In this document: in pieces, positions 24,619 through 33,887 of the stretch
Layout: every line of letters starts with the position of its first letter
Numbering within the stretch: the stretch's first letter is position 1
NCBI GenBank assembly: GCA_900320095.1
Contig: ONQZ01000012.1
Coordinates: forward strand, 1-49,449
DNA from: an uncultured Lentisphaerota bacterium
GTDB taxonomy: Bacteria; Verrucomicrobiota; Lentisphaeria; Victivallales; UBA1829
DNA: 49,449 nt
Direction of reading: 5' to 3'
The notes under the pieces: generated by a model
Told to the model about the DNA's origin: nothing
Seen by the model: the letters and a program-made list of their open reading frames with translations, nothing else
Database searches by the model: none
Position numbers and translations under genes: made by a program

Positions 24619-26631
24619 ATGCTGATCCTGTTTCTCTGCAAAATGCTGTTCTTCCTGTTCGCGGCGATCCCCGTTTCGGTTGCGATGCTGGCGGCGTGGA
24701 ATGCCGCGCGGTCATCCGAGGTCGGGGCGGCGGAACGTTTCCTGCTTGCGGCGGCGTACGGCACGGCGGTCATGCTGGCGTCGGTGGGCGTGCCGGGGAT
24801 GTTCGGATGCCTGTCGGTTTTTTCCGTGGAGATCTGCTGCCTCGTGTTTTCGGTCGGGCTGTACTGGATCGCGCGGCGGATGCGGAAGGACGGCGGAGAG
24901 GAGGGACAGCCGTCCGCCTCGGAAAAACCCGCGTTTTCCCTGAAACTTCGCGGCGAAAAGTTCTGTTTCGGGCTGCTGCTGTGCGGCACGGTCATTCTGA
25001 GCATGTCGTGTTTCGCGGCGCACCTCGGAACGGACACGTTTTTCTACCACCTGTATTTTCCTGCGATGTGGCTTCTGGACGGCAGTCTGGCGTACGTGCC
25101 GGTCCCGGGCTACACGTGCGAATACTATCCGGCATACGGGGAAATGCTGTACTGTTTCCTGATGGCGCCGACGCCGGGGAGCGCGGACATCGCGTGCCTG
25201 CTTCAGGTGTGGGCGCTGGTGCTGAACGCCGGGGCGGTCTGTGTGCTCGGCGGCCTGTTCGGGGCATCGCGGACGGCGTGCCTCGCGTCCGCCGCGCTGG
25301 TCATGTTCACGAGCATGGTCTCCGGCAACGCCGTGATGGCGTACACGGACGTGCTGAACGGCGGATACCTGACCGCCGGGCTCGCGCTGCTCTGCGCGGG
25401 CGCGTCCCGACGTCATATCCCGTCGTGCCTGGGCGCGGGGATCCTGCTCGGGATCGCTGCCTCAATCAAGCTGACCGGGCTGATGCTCTCGCCGGTCCTC
25501 GCGCTGGCGGTCATGGCATATTTCTTCGTGCGGAAGCCGGACGCGCGCAAATGCGTCATCATGTCCGCGGTCACGGCGGCCGTCTTCGCCGCGCCGTTCT
25601 ACCTGCGGAGCTGGATCGTCACGGGCAATCCGTTCTACCCCGTGCGGATCCCGCCGTTTTTCAACGCCGGACTGGAGTTCGAACGGCATGCGGTCGGGTT
25701 CACAGCTGAAGCATGGGACTTTTTCTTCCGCGGCGGCTCGTGGGGACTGAACATCCCGAGCGGGGTCCTGTGGGGGCTTGCGCCGTTCGCCGAGCTTGCG
25801 GTCGCGCTGATTTGCAGAAAAACACAGGAACGCGCCCTGATCATTCTGCTGACACTTGTGCTGCTCGGATTGTTCGCCGTTCAGCTGAACGTTTACCCGG
25901 AGATCGCGCAGGCGCGGCAGTACATCCCGTGGATCATGGCGGGTTCCCTGCTGCTGCCCGTGGCGCTGACGCCCGCCGCGGAACGCTTCCCGCGGGTGTT
26001 CCCGGTTGTGATCACGGTCGTTCTGCTGGCAGTCTATTATTCACCGGTCACGGCGAAGTTCGGATATGTGCTGGTTCCGCTTGCCGGCGCGGCGATGATG
26101 TTCGTGCCGGACCGCCGGATGCGCCGCGCGGTCTGCATCGTGCTCATCCTGTGCTTTCCCGCCGGGGCGTTCCTCTCGGCGACGCGGGAACTTGATCCCG
26201 GCGTCCGCGAACACGGCAACGTGCTGGTGTTCGGGCGCGGTCCCGCTGAGTGCATCCGGCGGGTGGTCCGCGCGTCGGAGGACGAAGGGCCGAAGACGAC
26301 GGCGGTGACCGGGACCGTGTTTTCCTACGGTTTCATGGAGGACGCCGCGGGGAACCGCGTGATCTCGGTCCCGATCAATAAACGGAACTCGCTGAAGCCG
26401 CACGAGTTCGGATCGCTGGCGGAAATGCGCGCGGACCCGGTCGATGCGGAGGAGTGGATCGCGCGTCTGGACGCGGCGGGCGCGGATTATCTTTATATCG
26501 AGTTCAGCGACGACGCGGAACGTCTGCCGGATCCCGGCTGGGAATACCGTGCGGCGAAAGCGCATCCGGAACGTTTCCGCTGTCTGTACGACGACGATGT
26601 GTGCGCGTTGTTCGAGATGCTGAAGAAGTGA
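24619..26631 (+). CDS. Polytopic GT-C-like membrane protein (putative lipid-linked-sugar glycosyltransferase)
   Basis: A 670-residue protein with about 12 hydrophobic segments through residue 530 and a soluble C-terminal tail. The first large loop holds GTDTFFYHLYFPAMWLLDG, resembling the D-x3-YHL-x2-P-x2-WL pattern of GT-C/PMT-ArnT-like glycosyltransferases, where the acidic residue is catalytic. YLRSWIVTGNPFYPVRIPP is another element seen in such proteins. They transfer sugars from polyprenyl-phosphate carriers on the periplasmic face; acceptor and sugar are unknown. The ATG at 24619 has only a weak Shine-Dalgarno. The stop is immediately adjacent to the convergent uvrC stop, with no room for a terminator. 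Confidence 0.7.
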   Translation: MLILFLCKMLFFLFAAIPVSVAMLAAWNAARSSEVGAAERFLLAAAYGTAVMLASVGVPGMFGCLSVFSVEICCLVFSVGLYWIARRMRKDGGEEGQPSASEKPAFSLKLRGEKFCFGLLLCGTVILSMSCFAAHLGTDTFFYHLYFPAMWLLDGSLAYVPVPGYTCEYYPAYGEMLYCFLMAPTPGSADIACLLQVWALVLNAGAVCVLGGLFGASRTACLASAALVMFTSMVSGNAVMAYTDVLNGGYLTAGLALLCAGASRRHIPSCLGAGILLGIAASIKLTGLMLSPVLALAVMAYFFVRKPDARKCVIMSAVTAAVFAAPFYLRSWIVTGNPFYPVRIPPFFNAGLEFERHAVGFTAEAWDFFFRGGSWGLNIPSGVLWGLAPFAELAVALICRKTQERALIILLTLVLLGLFAVQLNVYPEIAQARQYIPWIMAGSLLLPVALTPAAERFPRVFPVVITVVLLAVYYSPVTAKFGYVLVPLAGAAMMFVPDRRMRRAVCIVLILCFPAGAFLSATRELDPGVREHGNVLVFGRGPAECIRRVVRASEDEGPKTTAVTGTVFSYGFMEDAAGNRVISVPINKRNSLKPHEFGSLAEMRADPVDAEEWIARLDAAGADYLYIEFSDDAERLPDPGWEYRAAKAHPERFRCLYDDDVCALFEMLKK

Positions 26632-28128
26632 TCAGAGCGGATCGACCGATCCATCGGAGGCGTGTTTGTCCAGATAGTCGCGGATGGTGCGCGCGAACTC
26701 GATGCCGATGCCGCTGACGCGGGCGGCGATCTCCTCGGCCGTGGCGTTGCGGAGCGCGCGGACGGAGCCGAATTCGCGCAGGAGCGCGGCCTTTCTCGCC
26801 TCGCCGATGCCCTCGATTTCGTCCAGCAGGGAATCGCGGATGGTCTTCAGTCTGAGCTCGCGGTGGTAGGTGATGGCGAACCTGTGCGCCTCGTCGCGTA
26901 CCGCCTGCAGGAGCTTGACCGCAGCGCTGTCCAGCGGCAGGCGTATGGACTCGGATTCGCCGGGGATAAAGACCTCCTCGTGTTTTTTCGCGAGGCCGAT
27001 GACGGGGAACGGCGGGCAGTGGATGGCGACGAGGGCGTCGAGCGCGCTGGAGAGCTGGCCCTTGCCGCCGTCGACCATGAGCAGGTCGGGCAGGGGACGG
27101 CCTTCCTCCATGAGGCGGGTGAAGTGCCGCGTGACGGCCTCCTTCATCATGGCGAAGTCGTTCGGACCCTCGACCGTGCGGATGCGGAATCGGCGGTATT
27201 TCTTCTTGTCCGGGCGGCCGCCGGTGAAATGCACCATGCTGGCGACGGCGAGCGTGCCGGAGATGTTCGAGATGTCGAAGCACTCGATGTTTTCGGGCAT
27301 GACGGGGAGGCAGAGCTCCTCGCCGAGCTCCTTCACGGCGCCTTCGCCGGCGTCGAGGGAGGGGATTTTGACGTTCGCTAGGTTGCGGCGGCGTCCGGCG
27401 TAGAGACAGTCGAGATTGTCGGCCACGTCGCGGAGGTTGGCGGCTTTCTCGAACTGCTGTTTCGAGGCGGCCTCGGTCATGCGCTGCTTCAGGATCGCGG
27501 CAACCTCGCCGATGTGACCGTTCAGCACGTCGATCAGCTTCTTCACGCGCTCGTCGTATTCCTCCTTCGTGACCTCGCCTACGCACGGGCGGCAGCAGTC
27601 GCGGACGGTCCCGGCGAGGCAGTGCGCGCGGTCCTCCGGCCCCGGCTCGGCGCAGCGGCACACGCGGATGCCGAAATGCCGCACGAGGAAGTCGGCGGTG
27701 AGGTGGAGCGCGCCGCCCTTCGGAAACGGCCCGAAATAGAGGCAGGAATCGTCCTTCTTGAGGCGTGCGAATTTGAGGCGCGGGAAGGTCTCGGCGGGGT
27801 CGATCTTCAGCATCAGGTATCGCTTGTCGTCGCGCATGAGGACGTTGTAGTGAGGCGCGTACTCCTTGATGAGGCGGGATTCGAGGATCAGCGCCTCGTC
27901 CTCGGTGCGGACCGTGATGGTTTCCCAGGTGGCGATGGAGTGGATCAGCGAGCGGAGTTTCGGGTCGGCGGTGCGGATGCGCGAGTCCTGGAAATACTGG
28001 CTCATGCGCCGCCGCAGGTTTGCCGCCTTGCCCACGTAGATGACCGTGCCGAAGCGGTCGCGGTAGATGTAGCAGCCGGGCTTGTCCGGGATGTCCGACG
28101 GCCTGAACTCGGGATGCAGTTTCGACAT
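26632..28128 (-). CDS. uvrC: Excinuclease ABC subunit C, short variant
   Basis: A 498-residue nucleotide-excision-repair nuclease that makes both incisions with UvrB. The GIY-YIG domain is at about 15-95 (PGCYIYRD, YVGKAANLRRR). The cysteine cluster at 157-182 matches the iron-sulfur region. The UVR motif is at about 205-240. RNase H-like catalytic residues are D285 (ECFDIS), D324 (GPNDFAMM), D353 (VDGGKGQL) and H415 (DEAHRFA). The (HhH)2 tail is at about 432-490. The interval between the UVR motif and the first RNase H aspartate is about 45 residues, against about 160 in E. coli UvrC (from memory), so a whole segment is missing while all catalytic residues remain. GGAGG precedes the ATG. Confidence 0.95.
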   Translation of the reverse strand: MSKLHPEFRPSDIPDKPGCYIYRDRFGTVIYVGKAANLRRRMSQYFQDSRIRTADPKLRSLIHSIATWETITVRTEDEALILESRLIKEYAPHYNVLMRDDKRYLMLKIDPAETFPRLKFARLKKDDSCLYFGPFPKGGALHLTADFLVRHFGIRVCRCAEPGPEDRAHCLAGTVRDCCRPCVGEVTKEEYDERVKKLIDVLNGHIGEVAAILKQRMTEAASKQQFEKAANLRDVADNLDCLYAGRRRNLANVKIPSLDAGEGAVKELGEELCLPVMPENIECFDISNISGTLAVASMVHFTGGRPDKKKYRRFRIRTVEGPNDFAMMKEAVTRHFTRLMEEGRPLPDLLMVDGGKGQLSSALDALVAIHCPPFPVIGLAKKHEEVFIPGESESIRLPLDSAAVKLLQAVRDEAHRFAITYHRELRLKTIRDSLLDEIEGIGEARKAALLREFGSVRALRNATAEEIAARVSGIGIEFARTIRDYLDKHASDGSVDPL

Positions 28129-28155
28129 GCGCGCCTCCGTTCCCCCTCCGTCCGC

Positions 28156-29208
28156 TCAGACGCGCCCGGTGATCAGCATGCAGTCGCCGTAGCTGAAGAA
28201 CTTCATGCGTTCCTGCACGGCGATGCGGTAGGCCTTGCGGATCGGCTCCATGCCGGCGAACGCGGACACTAGCATGAGGAGGGTGCTTTTCGGCAGGTGG
28301 AAGTTGGTGAGGAGCATGTCGGCGGAGCGCACATGGTAGGGCGGGTAGATGTAGATGGACGTCTCCCCGGTGCGCGCCGTGAAAACGCCGTGGGCGTCCA
28401 CGCAGGATTCGAGCGTGCGGAGCGAGGTGGTGCCGACTGCTAGGATGCGGCCCCCGGCGGCGTGGACGCGGTTGAGGCGTTCGGCGGCCTCCGGCGTGAA
28501 GACGAAATACTCCGCGTGCATCGGGTGGTCCTCGATCTTCTCCTCGGACACGGGCTTGAACGTGCCCGCGCCGACGTGAAGCGTGAGCTCGACGCGTTCC
28601 ACGCCTTTCTCCTTCAGCGCCGCGAACGTCTTTTCCGTGAAATGCAGCCCTGCGGTCGGAGCCGCGACCGCGCCCTTGCACTGGGCGTAGATCGTCTGGT
28701 AGCGGTCGCTGTCGAGCGGCTGGTCGGGACGTTTGATGTACGGGGGCAGGGGGAGGTGTCCGCAGGCGGCGAAAACCTCCTGCGGGTCGTTTCCGGCGAG
28801 GTCGATCACGCACGAGCCGTCGGGGAGTTTCCCGGCGACCGCGACGCGGTACGGGGAGAGCTCACCGCCGGAGGTGCGAAGCCTCAGCACGGTGCCCTCT
28901 TTGAGGCGTTTCGCGCCGCGCGCCAGGCAGATCCAGCGGCCTTCGGTGTCGGGATTCAGGTAGAACAGCTCGACTTCCGCGCCGGTGGATTCCTTGCGCG
29001 CGAACATGCGCGCCGGGATGACGCGGGTGTTGTTCAGCACGATCGCGTCGCCGGGCCGCAGATAGTCCGGGAGCGATTCGAACATCCCGATTGAGACGTC
29101 CGACGTGGCGGGATTGAGCACGAGCATGCGGTCCGCGCCGCGCACCTGCGAAGGCTCCTGCGCGATCAGTTCCTCGGGCAGTTCGTAGTCGAAATCACTT
29201 GTGAGCAT
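28156..29208 (-). CDS. queA: S-adenosylmethionine:tRNA ribosyltransferase-isomerase
   Basis: A 350-residue enzyme of queuosine biosynthesis. It transfers the ribosyl part of SAM to 7-aminomethyl-7-deazaguanine in tRNA to make epoxyqueuosine. Family signatures are FDYELPEELIAQEP, DAIVLNNTRVIPARMFA, KGAVAAPTAGLHFTE, LTLHVGAGTFKPV, HAEYF and TNFHLPKSTLLMLVSAF. Length is normal. The start overlaps the 3' end of glgA by 14 bases, implying translational coupling in an operon that continues into uvrC 27 bases later. Confidence 0.97.
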   Translation of the reverse strand: MLTSDFDYELPEELIAQEPSQVRGADRMLVLNPATSDVSIGMFESLPDYLRPGDAIVLNNTRVIPARMFARKESTGAEVELFYLNPDTEGRWICLARGAKRLKEGTVLRLRTSGGELSPYRVAVAGKLPDGSCVIDLAGNDPQEVFAACGHLPLPPYIKRPDQPLDSDRYQTIYAQCKGAVAAPTAGLHFTEKTFAALKEKGVERVELTLHVGAGTFKPVSEEKIEDHPMHAEYFVFTPEAAERLNRVHAAGGRILAVGTTSLRTLESCVDAHGVFTARTGETSIYIYPPYHVRSADMLLTNFHLPKSTLLMLVSAFAGMEPIRKAYRIAVQERMKFFSYGDCMLITGRV

Positions 29209-30661
29209 CTTCGTACATCCGCTCGTAGTTTCCGGCGGTGCGGTTCCAGGAGAAGTCGGTGGTCATGGCGCGGCGGATCATTTTGCGGAAGATGTCCGGC
29301 TTGCCCTTGCGGACGTTCGCCGCCCACGTGATGGTGTTGTTCAGCGCCATGGAGTTGAGGTCCCAGAACACGAATCCGGTCGCGGGGGACTTGTCGTTGT
29401 CGAGGTTGATCACGGTGTCGGCGAGGCCGCCCGTGCTGCGGACGACGGGGAGCGTGCCGTAGCGCATGCTGTACATCTGGTTGAGGCCGCACGGCTCGTA
29501 GCGGGAGGGCATGACGAAGAAGTCGGCGCCGGCCTCGGCGAGGTGGGCGGTCGCCTGGCTGGCGTATCCGATGTACACGCCGATCTTGCCGGGGAATTTT
29601 CCGGCGAGGTAGCGGAACCAGTTTTCGAGATACATGTCGCCGCTGCCGATCACCACGAACTGCATGTCGAAGTTCTGCGCGAGGTATTCGAGGCCGCGCG
29701 CGAAGACGTCCAGCCCCTTCTGTTCGGCGAAACGGGAGATCGTGGCGAAGAGCGGCACATCGGGATCCTGTTTCAGGCCGAACTGCTTCTGAAGCGCCGC
29801 CTTGCAGACGGCTTTGCCGGAGAGGTCGTCGGGCGTGAACATGGCGGGCAGCGTCTTGTCCTTCGCGGGATCCCACTCGTCCACGTCGATGCCGTTCAGG
29901 ATGCCGCGGAGCCTGCCGCGGGCGGCGACGTGCCGGAGCGAGGCGTCGAGGCCGAATCCGTACTCGGGGGAGAGGATTTCGGACGCGTAGGTCGGGCTGA
30001 CGGCGTTCACCATGTCGGAGGTCATGATGCCGCCGTGGAGGTAGTTGAGGCAGTCGTGGTATTCGAGGCATGTGTAGTTGAAGAAATCCCACCCGAGCCC
30101 GGTCCAGTACAGCTTCTCCTTCGGGAAAATGCCCTGGTATCCGATGTTGTGGATCGTGAGCGCGCTGCGGCATTTCTGGAACGCCGGGAGCGTGCGGTAG
30201 TAATCGCTCTTCAGGTACACGCTGCACAGCGCGGCGTGCCAGTCGTTCACGTGCAGAATGTCCGGATTGAGCTTGCGGAGCACGGCGACCTCCATGGCGG
30301 CGCGGCAGAAGAACGCGAACCGCTCGGCGTTGTCGTCGTATTCCCTCCCGTCCCAGTCGTAGAGGCGCGGCCGGTCGAAAAAGCGGTCATACTCCAGGAA
30401 CATGAACGTGAGGTTCTTGTTGATCTTCAGGATGTTGACGCCTGCCCACTCCATGCCCGGGCCGAACGGGATGCCGATGAGGTCGAGGCGTTCGTCGAAC
30501 TTGAGGTTGAGCTTCCCCATCTGCTGACGGTAAAACGGCATGAAGACCGTGACCTGGTGTCCGCGTTTGGCGAGGGCTTCCGGCAGAGCGCCGGAGACGT
30601 CGGCGAGGCCGCCGGTTTTCGCGTAGGGAGTGGCTTCGCTGGTGACCCAGAAGATTTTCAT
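29195..30661 (-). CDS. glgA: Glycogen synthase (ADP-glucose type, GT5)
   Basis: A 488-residue GT-B enzyme that elongates alpha-1,4-glucan from ADP-glucose. The N-terminal ADP-glucose loop is KTGGLADVSGALPEAL. HVNDWHAAL, TIHNIGYQGIFP and the C-terminal PSRYEPCGLNQMYSMRYGTLPVVRSTGGLADTV are diagnostic of GT5. Length and start match bacterial GlgA; the ATG lies 9 bases after AAGGAA. No other glg genes are in the window. Upstream by 67 bases is a rhomboid gene on the same strand; downstream it overlaps queA. Confidence 0.97.
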   Translation of the reverse strand: MKIFWVTSEATPYAKTGGLADVSGALPEALAKRGHQVTVFMPFYRQQMGKLNLKFDERLDLIGIPFGPGMEWAGVNILKINKNLTFMFLEYDRFFDRPRLYDWDGREYDDNAERFAFFCRAAMEVAVLRKLNPDILHVNDWHAALCSVYLKSDYYRTLPAFQKCRSALTIHNIGYQGIFPKEKLYWTGLGWDFFNYTCLEYHDCLNYLHGGIMTSDMVNAVSPTYASEILSPEYGFGLDASLRHVAARGRLRGILNGIDVDEWDPAKDKTLPAMFTPDDLSGKAVCKAALQKQFGLKQDPDVPLFATISRFAEQKGLDVFARGLEYLAQNFDMQFVVIGSGDMYLENWFRYLAGKFPGKIGVYIGYASQATAHLAEAGADFFVMPSRYEPCGLNQMYSMRYGTLPVVRSTGGLADTVINLDNDKSPATGFVFWDLNSMALNNTITWAANVRKGKPDIFRKMIRRAMTTDFSWNRTAGNYERMYEDAHK

Positions 30662-30728
30662 TTGCGGTTCCTTTCGGTGTGAATCGGGGATGGGGTAGGG
30701 GAGAATGGTTTCTTGTGGGGAGAGAAGT

Positions 30729-31646
30729 TCAGGAGTGGCGCATTTCCTCGCGTGCCTGTTTCAGGCGCTGAAGCTCCTGTTCGGTCAGGCTGTTGATGCC
30801 GGAGCGGGAAATCTTGTCGAGCAGGTAGTCGAGCTCGCGCTGGGAGACGCGCGTGCCGTTGAATCCGTAGTTGGAGCCCGTACTGAAGTTCGGGCCGTAG
30901 TCGGGCTCGCGGTCAGGACTGCGGCGATAGGTCCAGCCGGAGGCCGATGAATTGCCGTTGCTGCTGCCGCGCGGCTGGCGATATCCGCGGCGACCGCCGG
31001 GGGCGGCCAGCGGGTCCCAGAGCATTTCGCGGCGGAAGAAGATCTTGATGAAGAGGTAGCCGCCGATGAACCCGGCGATGTGGACGAGGTTCGCCACGCC
31101 GGGCTGGCCGCCCGTGACCTCCAGCACGAGCTCCAGGACGAAGAACACGATCGCCATGGTCCTGAGCTTGATCGGGAACGGGATGAAGAGCAGGAGCATC
31201 GGCGTTTCCGGCGCCATGACCGCGGCCGCGGCCGTGACCGCCATGACCGCGCCGCTCGCGCCGCAGAGCACCGCCGGGCTGTTCCACGCCGCCGCCAGCC
31301 AGACGAGGTTGCCGAGCAGGCCGGTGGAGAGGTAGAGCCCGAGGAATGCTTTGCCTCCGAGACGCGGCGCGACGATGCCGCCGAAGATGTAGAGGCCCCA
31401 CATGTTGAAGATGATGTGCGAGAGGCCGCCGTGCATGAACATCGCGGTCAGCGGCTGCCAGAACATCCCGCCCCGGAAATGGTCTCCGCTGAGCCAGAGC
31501 ACGTCGATCGCGAACTGCTGCTGCGCCATCGTGAAGATGTACGCCAGTACGTTGACCGCGATCAGCGCGTAAACGCATTTCAGCCCGGTCTGAACCGTGT
31601 TTTCCGGTTCGGGCCGCCGTCTCATATAGTCTCTGTCGTCCAGCAT
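30729..31646 (-). CDS. Rhomboid family intramembrane serine protease
   Basis: A 305-residue protein with six membrane segments. The nucleophile is S131 in GASG and the base H189 in VHIAGFIGG. H72/H77/N81 lie in MHGGLSHIIFNMWG, the oxyanion region. The C-terminal tail from about 205 is soluble, Gly/Ser/Arg-rich, and ends in SQRELDYLLDKISRSGINSL-type sequence followed by a helix, as in many rhomboids with a DUF6576-like tail. The ATG at 31646 was chosen from the Shine-Dalgarno AGGAG upstream and because it gives the normal N-terminus. It probably leads an operon with glgA, queA and uvrC. Substrate is unknown. Confidence 0.92.
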   Translation of the reverse strand: MLDDRDYMRRRPEPENTVQTGLKCVYALIAVNVLAYIFTMAQQQFAIDVLWLSGDHFRGGMFWQPLTAMFMHGGLSHIIFNMWGLYIFGGIVAPRLGGKAFLGLYLSTGLLGNLVWLAAAWNSPAVLCGASGAVMAVTAAAAVMAPETPMLLLFIPFPIKLRTMAIVFFVLELVLEVTGGQPGVANLVHIAGFIGGYLFIKIFFRREMLWDPLAAPGGRRGYRQPRGSSNGNSSASGWTYRRSPDREPDYGPNFSTGSNYGFNGTRVSQRELDYLLDKISRSGINSLTEQELQRLKQAREEMRHS

Positions 31647-31684
31647 GGTCCTGCATCTCCTGTCAAAAATGTTTCGCAAACAAT

Positions 31685-31713
31685 AATATACTCCGCGGGC
31701 GGGCGTTTTTCAA
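31685..31713 (-). promoter_or_regulatory. Promoter of the rhomboid-glgA-queA-uvrC unit
   Basis: On the minus strand, TTGAAA at 31713-31708, a 17-bp spacer, and TATATT at 31690-31685. The TATATT is about 40 bases from the rhomboid ATG. Confidence 0.75.
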
Positions 31714-31723
31714 GCAGAAACAA

Positions 31724-31760
31724 GCCGCCGGGGCAGGTGTTTTTCTTCTGCTCCGGCGGC
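31724..31760 (-). terminator. Terminator of the DUF4139 gene
   Basis: On the minus strand, GCCGCCGG pairs with CCGGCGGC around a 21-nt loop, followed by TTGTTT. It lies directly upstream of the rhomboid promoter. Confidence 0.6.
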
Positions 31761-31783
31761 GGGAACGTTTCGAAATCCCTGTG

Positions 31784-33631
31784 TTATCTGTCTTTGATGA
31801 CTTTGTATGTGTAGGTAAGCGTCTTCTTGCTGTTCGCGGGGAGAGTGATGTCCCAGACGAGCCTGTTCTTGCTGTTCATGGTGCGGTCGGTCGTCATGAC
31901 GGACTTCGCCGGTTTTTCGTCCGCCTCGATCAGTTCGCCGAAGAAGACGGAATCGACGCTTATCTTCACATCCTTTCCCGTGCGGTTCACGAGGGCAAGC
32001 TCGACCGTGACGTCCGGGTAACGGTAGCGCAGTTCGGGGAGTCCTTCCGTCCTCGGCACGCGGAAGACGCGTTCGCGGTTGCCGCTCTCGAAGTGGGACA
32101 TGGTGCAGGAGACGCCCAGCGCGTGCGTGATCTTGACGGACGCGAGTTCGCCCGAGCCGAACCAGGAGCCGGTGCTCTGGCCGAGGATCTTGCCGTCGCG
32201 TTCGATCTCGTAGGGGGCGGTGGTGAGGGCGAAATCGAACGGGTTGCGGAAGCGGACGGTGCTCCAGACGTTCGTGTCGGGCGTCTTTTCCCCGAACGCG
32301 AATTCGCCCTGAAGCGGAGCAGACCAGGTCGTGACGTATTCGAAATCCGCCGTTTTCGATGCGACGGGGAGATACACGACGTCGCCCTTCTTCATCGTGA
32401 GCTTTCCGACGGATTTGTACTGGATGTCCTCCATGCCGGAGGCGGACCACTTGGACGGCGGCGCGGCCGGCTCGTCTTCCTTGTCGATCTGGACGACCGG
32501 GCGCGCGTTGCTCATCACGCTCTGGCTCAGGATGCCGGATGTGGCGTTGCGGATGTAGTTCGGGGTGCCCGCCGACGGGTTGGCGAGCGACTGGAGGAAC
32601 GTGCTCATGGGGAGCTTCTTGGCGACGGCGGCGACGACGGACGCGAAGTCGAGGCTCGGGAACCCGGAAATGAACTCGACTTCGGCGTTCTCGAAGTCGC
32701 AGTAGTTGTTCATGACCGTAGCCGCGGCGCTGACCGTAAGCCTGCCGTCCGCTTTTTCATTTCCCTTTCCCTCAACAAGATCCAGCCGGTAGAACGGCGA
32801 CCAGGTGATCCCCTCGGTCAGGTAGCGCATGCGGACGGGGCGGTAATCCTCCATCGTCGCTGCGACGATCTGGATCTCCTCGGTCTGCTTGACCGGCTTC
32901 GGCGCAGGCGGCCGCGGGACGTCGTCGCCCCCGTACAGGCTCTTCGCGTTGATCTCCACCACGTCGTCCTGCCGGACGGCGATGAAGTTCCCGTCGTCCG
33001 TTTCGATCGTGAGGAAGTTCGCGCCGAACGGGGAATGCGATTTCACGGTGGAGGCCGAGGATGAAATGCGGATCGGCATGGAGGAGGATCGGTACGCCGA
33101 CATCTCGTCCATGAGCTCGTAGGCGGGCGTTTCCGTCGGCTGTTCCTGCGGCAGAGGCTTCTGGTTGCCGACCACGCGGCCTGATATCTTCGTGCCGTCC
33201 TTCGTGCGCACCGTGACCTGCTGCCACTCGAAAACGTCGGTCATGGTGTTCCAATCGGGACGGTAGCCCGGCGCATCGTTCTTCTTCGCGGCGGGCGCGG
33301 GTTCCGGCGTGACAAGCTTTTCGACCGTGGTGCGGCGGAGCCTCGCCGTCGGATAATCGAACCACAGCGTGCCGTGGCGTGGCGCGATGCTCCGGGTCAG
33401 GACGAGCGGTTCGGACCAGTCGCGCGGCGCGATCTCGCGCGTGACGAAGCAGAAGCCGTTCTTGTAGAGCGAGACCTTCACGATCGGGGCGTTGTCCGGC
33501 TCCTTTTTGTCGGCGTTCTTTCCGTTCTTTTCGGATGCGGACTGCCCGTGGAGCGGGACGGGCGCGAAAACGCCTGTGAAAACAAGACTGAGGACAGCGG
33601 CGCACGGCAGGACGAGCAGGATTTTCTTCAT
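31784..33631 (-). CDS. Secreted DUF4139-domain protein
   Basis: A 615-residue protein with an N-terminal signal peptide (KKILLVLPCAAVLSLVFTGVF then a small-residue cleavage region). A short beta-rich domain with SLYKNGFCFVTREI follows. Then come a segment typical of these proteins (VTVRTKDGTKISGRVVGNQ, a DDGNFIAVRQDDVVEI strand) and the DUF4139 core (GITWSPFYRLDLVEG, AAATVMNNYCDFENAEVEFISG, AFGEKTPDTNVWSTVRFRNPFDFALTTAP). Domain function is unknown; such proteins are usually periplasmic or surface-associated. The ATG at 33631 follows AAGGAAGGA. A near-consensus promoter lies about 60 bases upstream. Confidence 0.8.
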   Translation of the reverse strand: MKKILLVLPCAAVLSLVFTGVFAPVPLHGQSASEKNGKNADKKEPDNAPIVKVSLYKNGFCFVTREIAPRDWSEPLVLTRSIAPRHGTLWFDYPTARLRRTTVEKLVTPEPAPAAKKNDAPGYRPDWNTMTDVFEWQQVTVRTKDGTKISGRVVGNQKPLPQEQPTETPAYELMDEMSAYRSSSMPIRISSSASTVKSHSPFGANFLTIETDDGNFIAVRQDDVVEINAKSLYGGDDVPRPPAPKPVKQTEEIQIVAATMEDYRPVRMRYLTEGITWSPFYRLDLVEGKGNEKADGRLTVSAAATVMNNYCDFENAEVEFISGFPSLDFASVVAAVAKKLPMSTFLQSLANPSAGTPNYIRNATSGILSQSVMSNARPVVQIDKEDEPAAPPSKWSASGMEDIQYKSVGKLTMKKGDVVYLPVASKTADFEYVTTWSAPLQGEFAFGEKTPDTNVWSTVRFRNPFDFALTTAPYEIERDGKILGQSTGSWFGSGELASVKITHALGVSCTMSHFESGNRERVFRVPRTEGLPELRYRYPDVTVELALVNRTGKDVKISVDSVFFGELIEADEKPAKSVMTTDRTMNSKNRLVWDITLPANSKKTLTYTYKVIKDR

Positions 33632-33688
33632 GGCAGGGGATCCTTCCTTGTGAGGTGAAAAACCGGATGCGAAGCGTGATAACGCATT

Positions 33689-33717
33689 AGTATACACTGG
33701 ATTCGCGGAATTGTCAA
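33689..33717 (-). promoter_or_regulatory. Near-consensus promoter of the DUF4139 gene
   Basis: On the minus strand, TTGACA at 33717-33712, a 17-bp spacer ending in GTG, and TATACT at 33694-33689. Confidence 0.82.
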
Positions 33718-33795
33718 GCGTTATCAAATAGTTTTACAAGATTTCGGAGCGGAGCCGGGTACGGCGCATTTGCCGCGGAAAACTTGGAAACGAAC

Positions 33796-33824
33796 TTGAT
33801 AAAACGCGGTTCGCGTGCTATATT
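33796..33824 (+). promoter_or_regulatory. Promoter of pgi
   Basis: TTGATA at 33796-33801, a 17-bp spacer ending in GTGC, and TATATT at 33819-33824. It is 64 bases before the pgi ATG and diverges from the DUF4139 promoter. Confidence 0.78.
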
Positions 33825-33887
33825 ATATGGATATCTTTTATACTTGAACCCGCCATTTTATCTGAATCATTTTGAAAGGACGGACTT

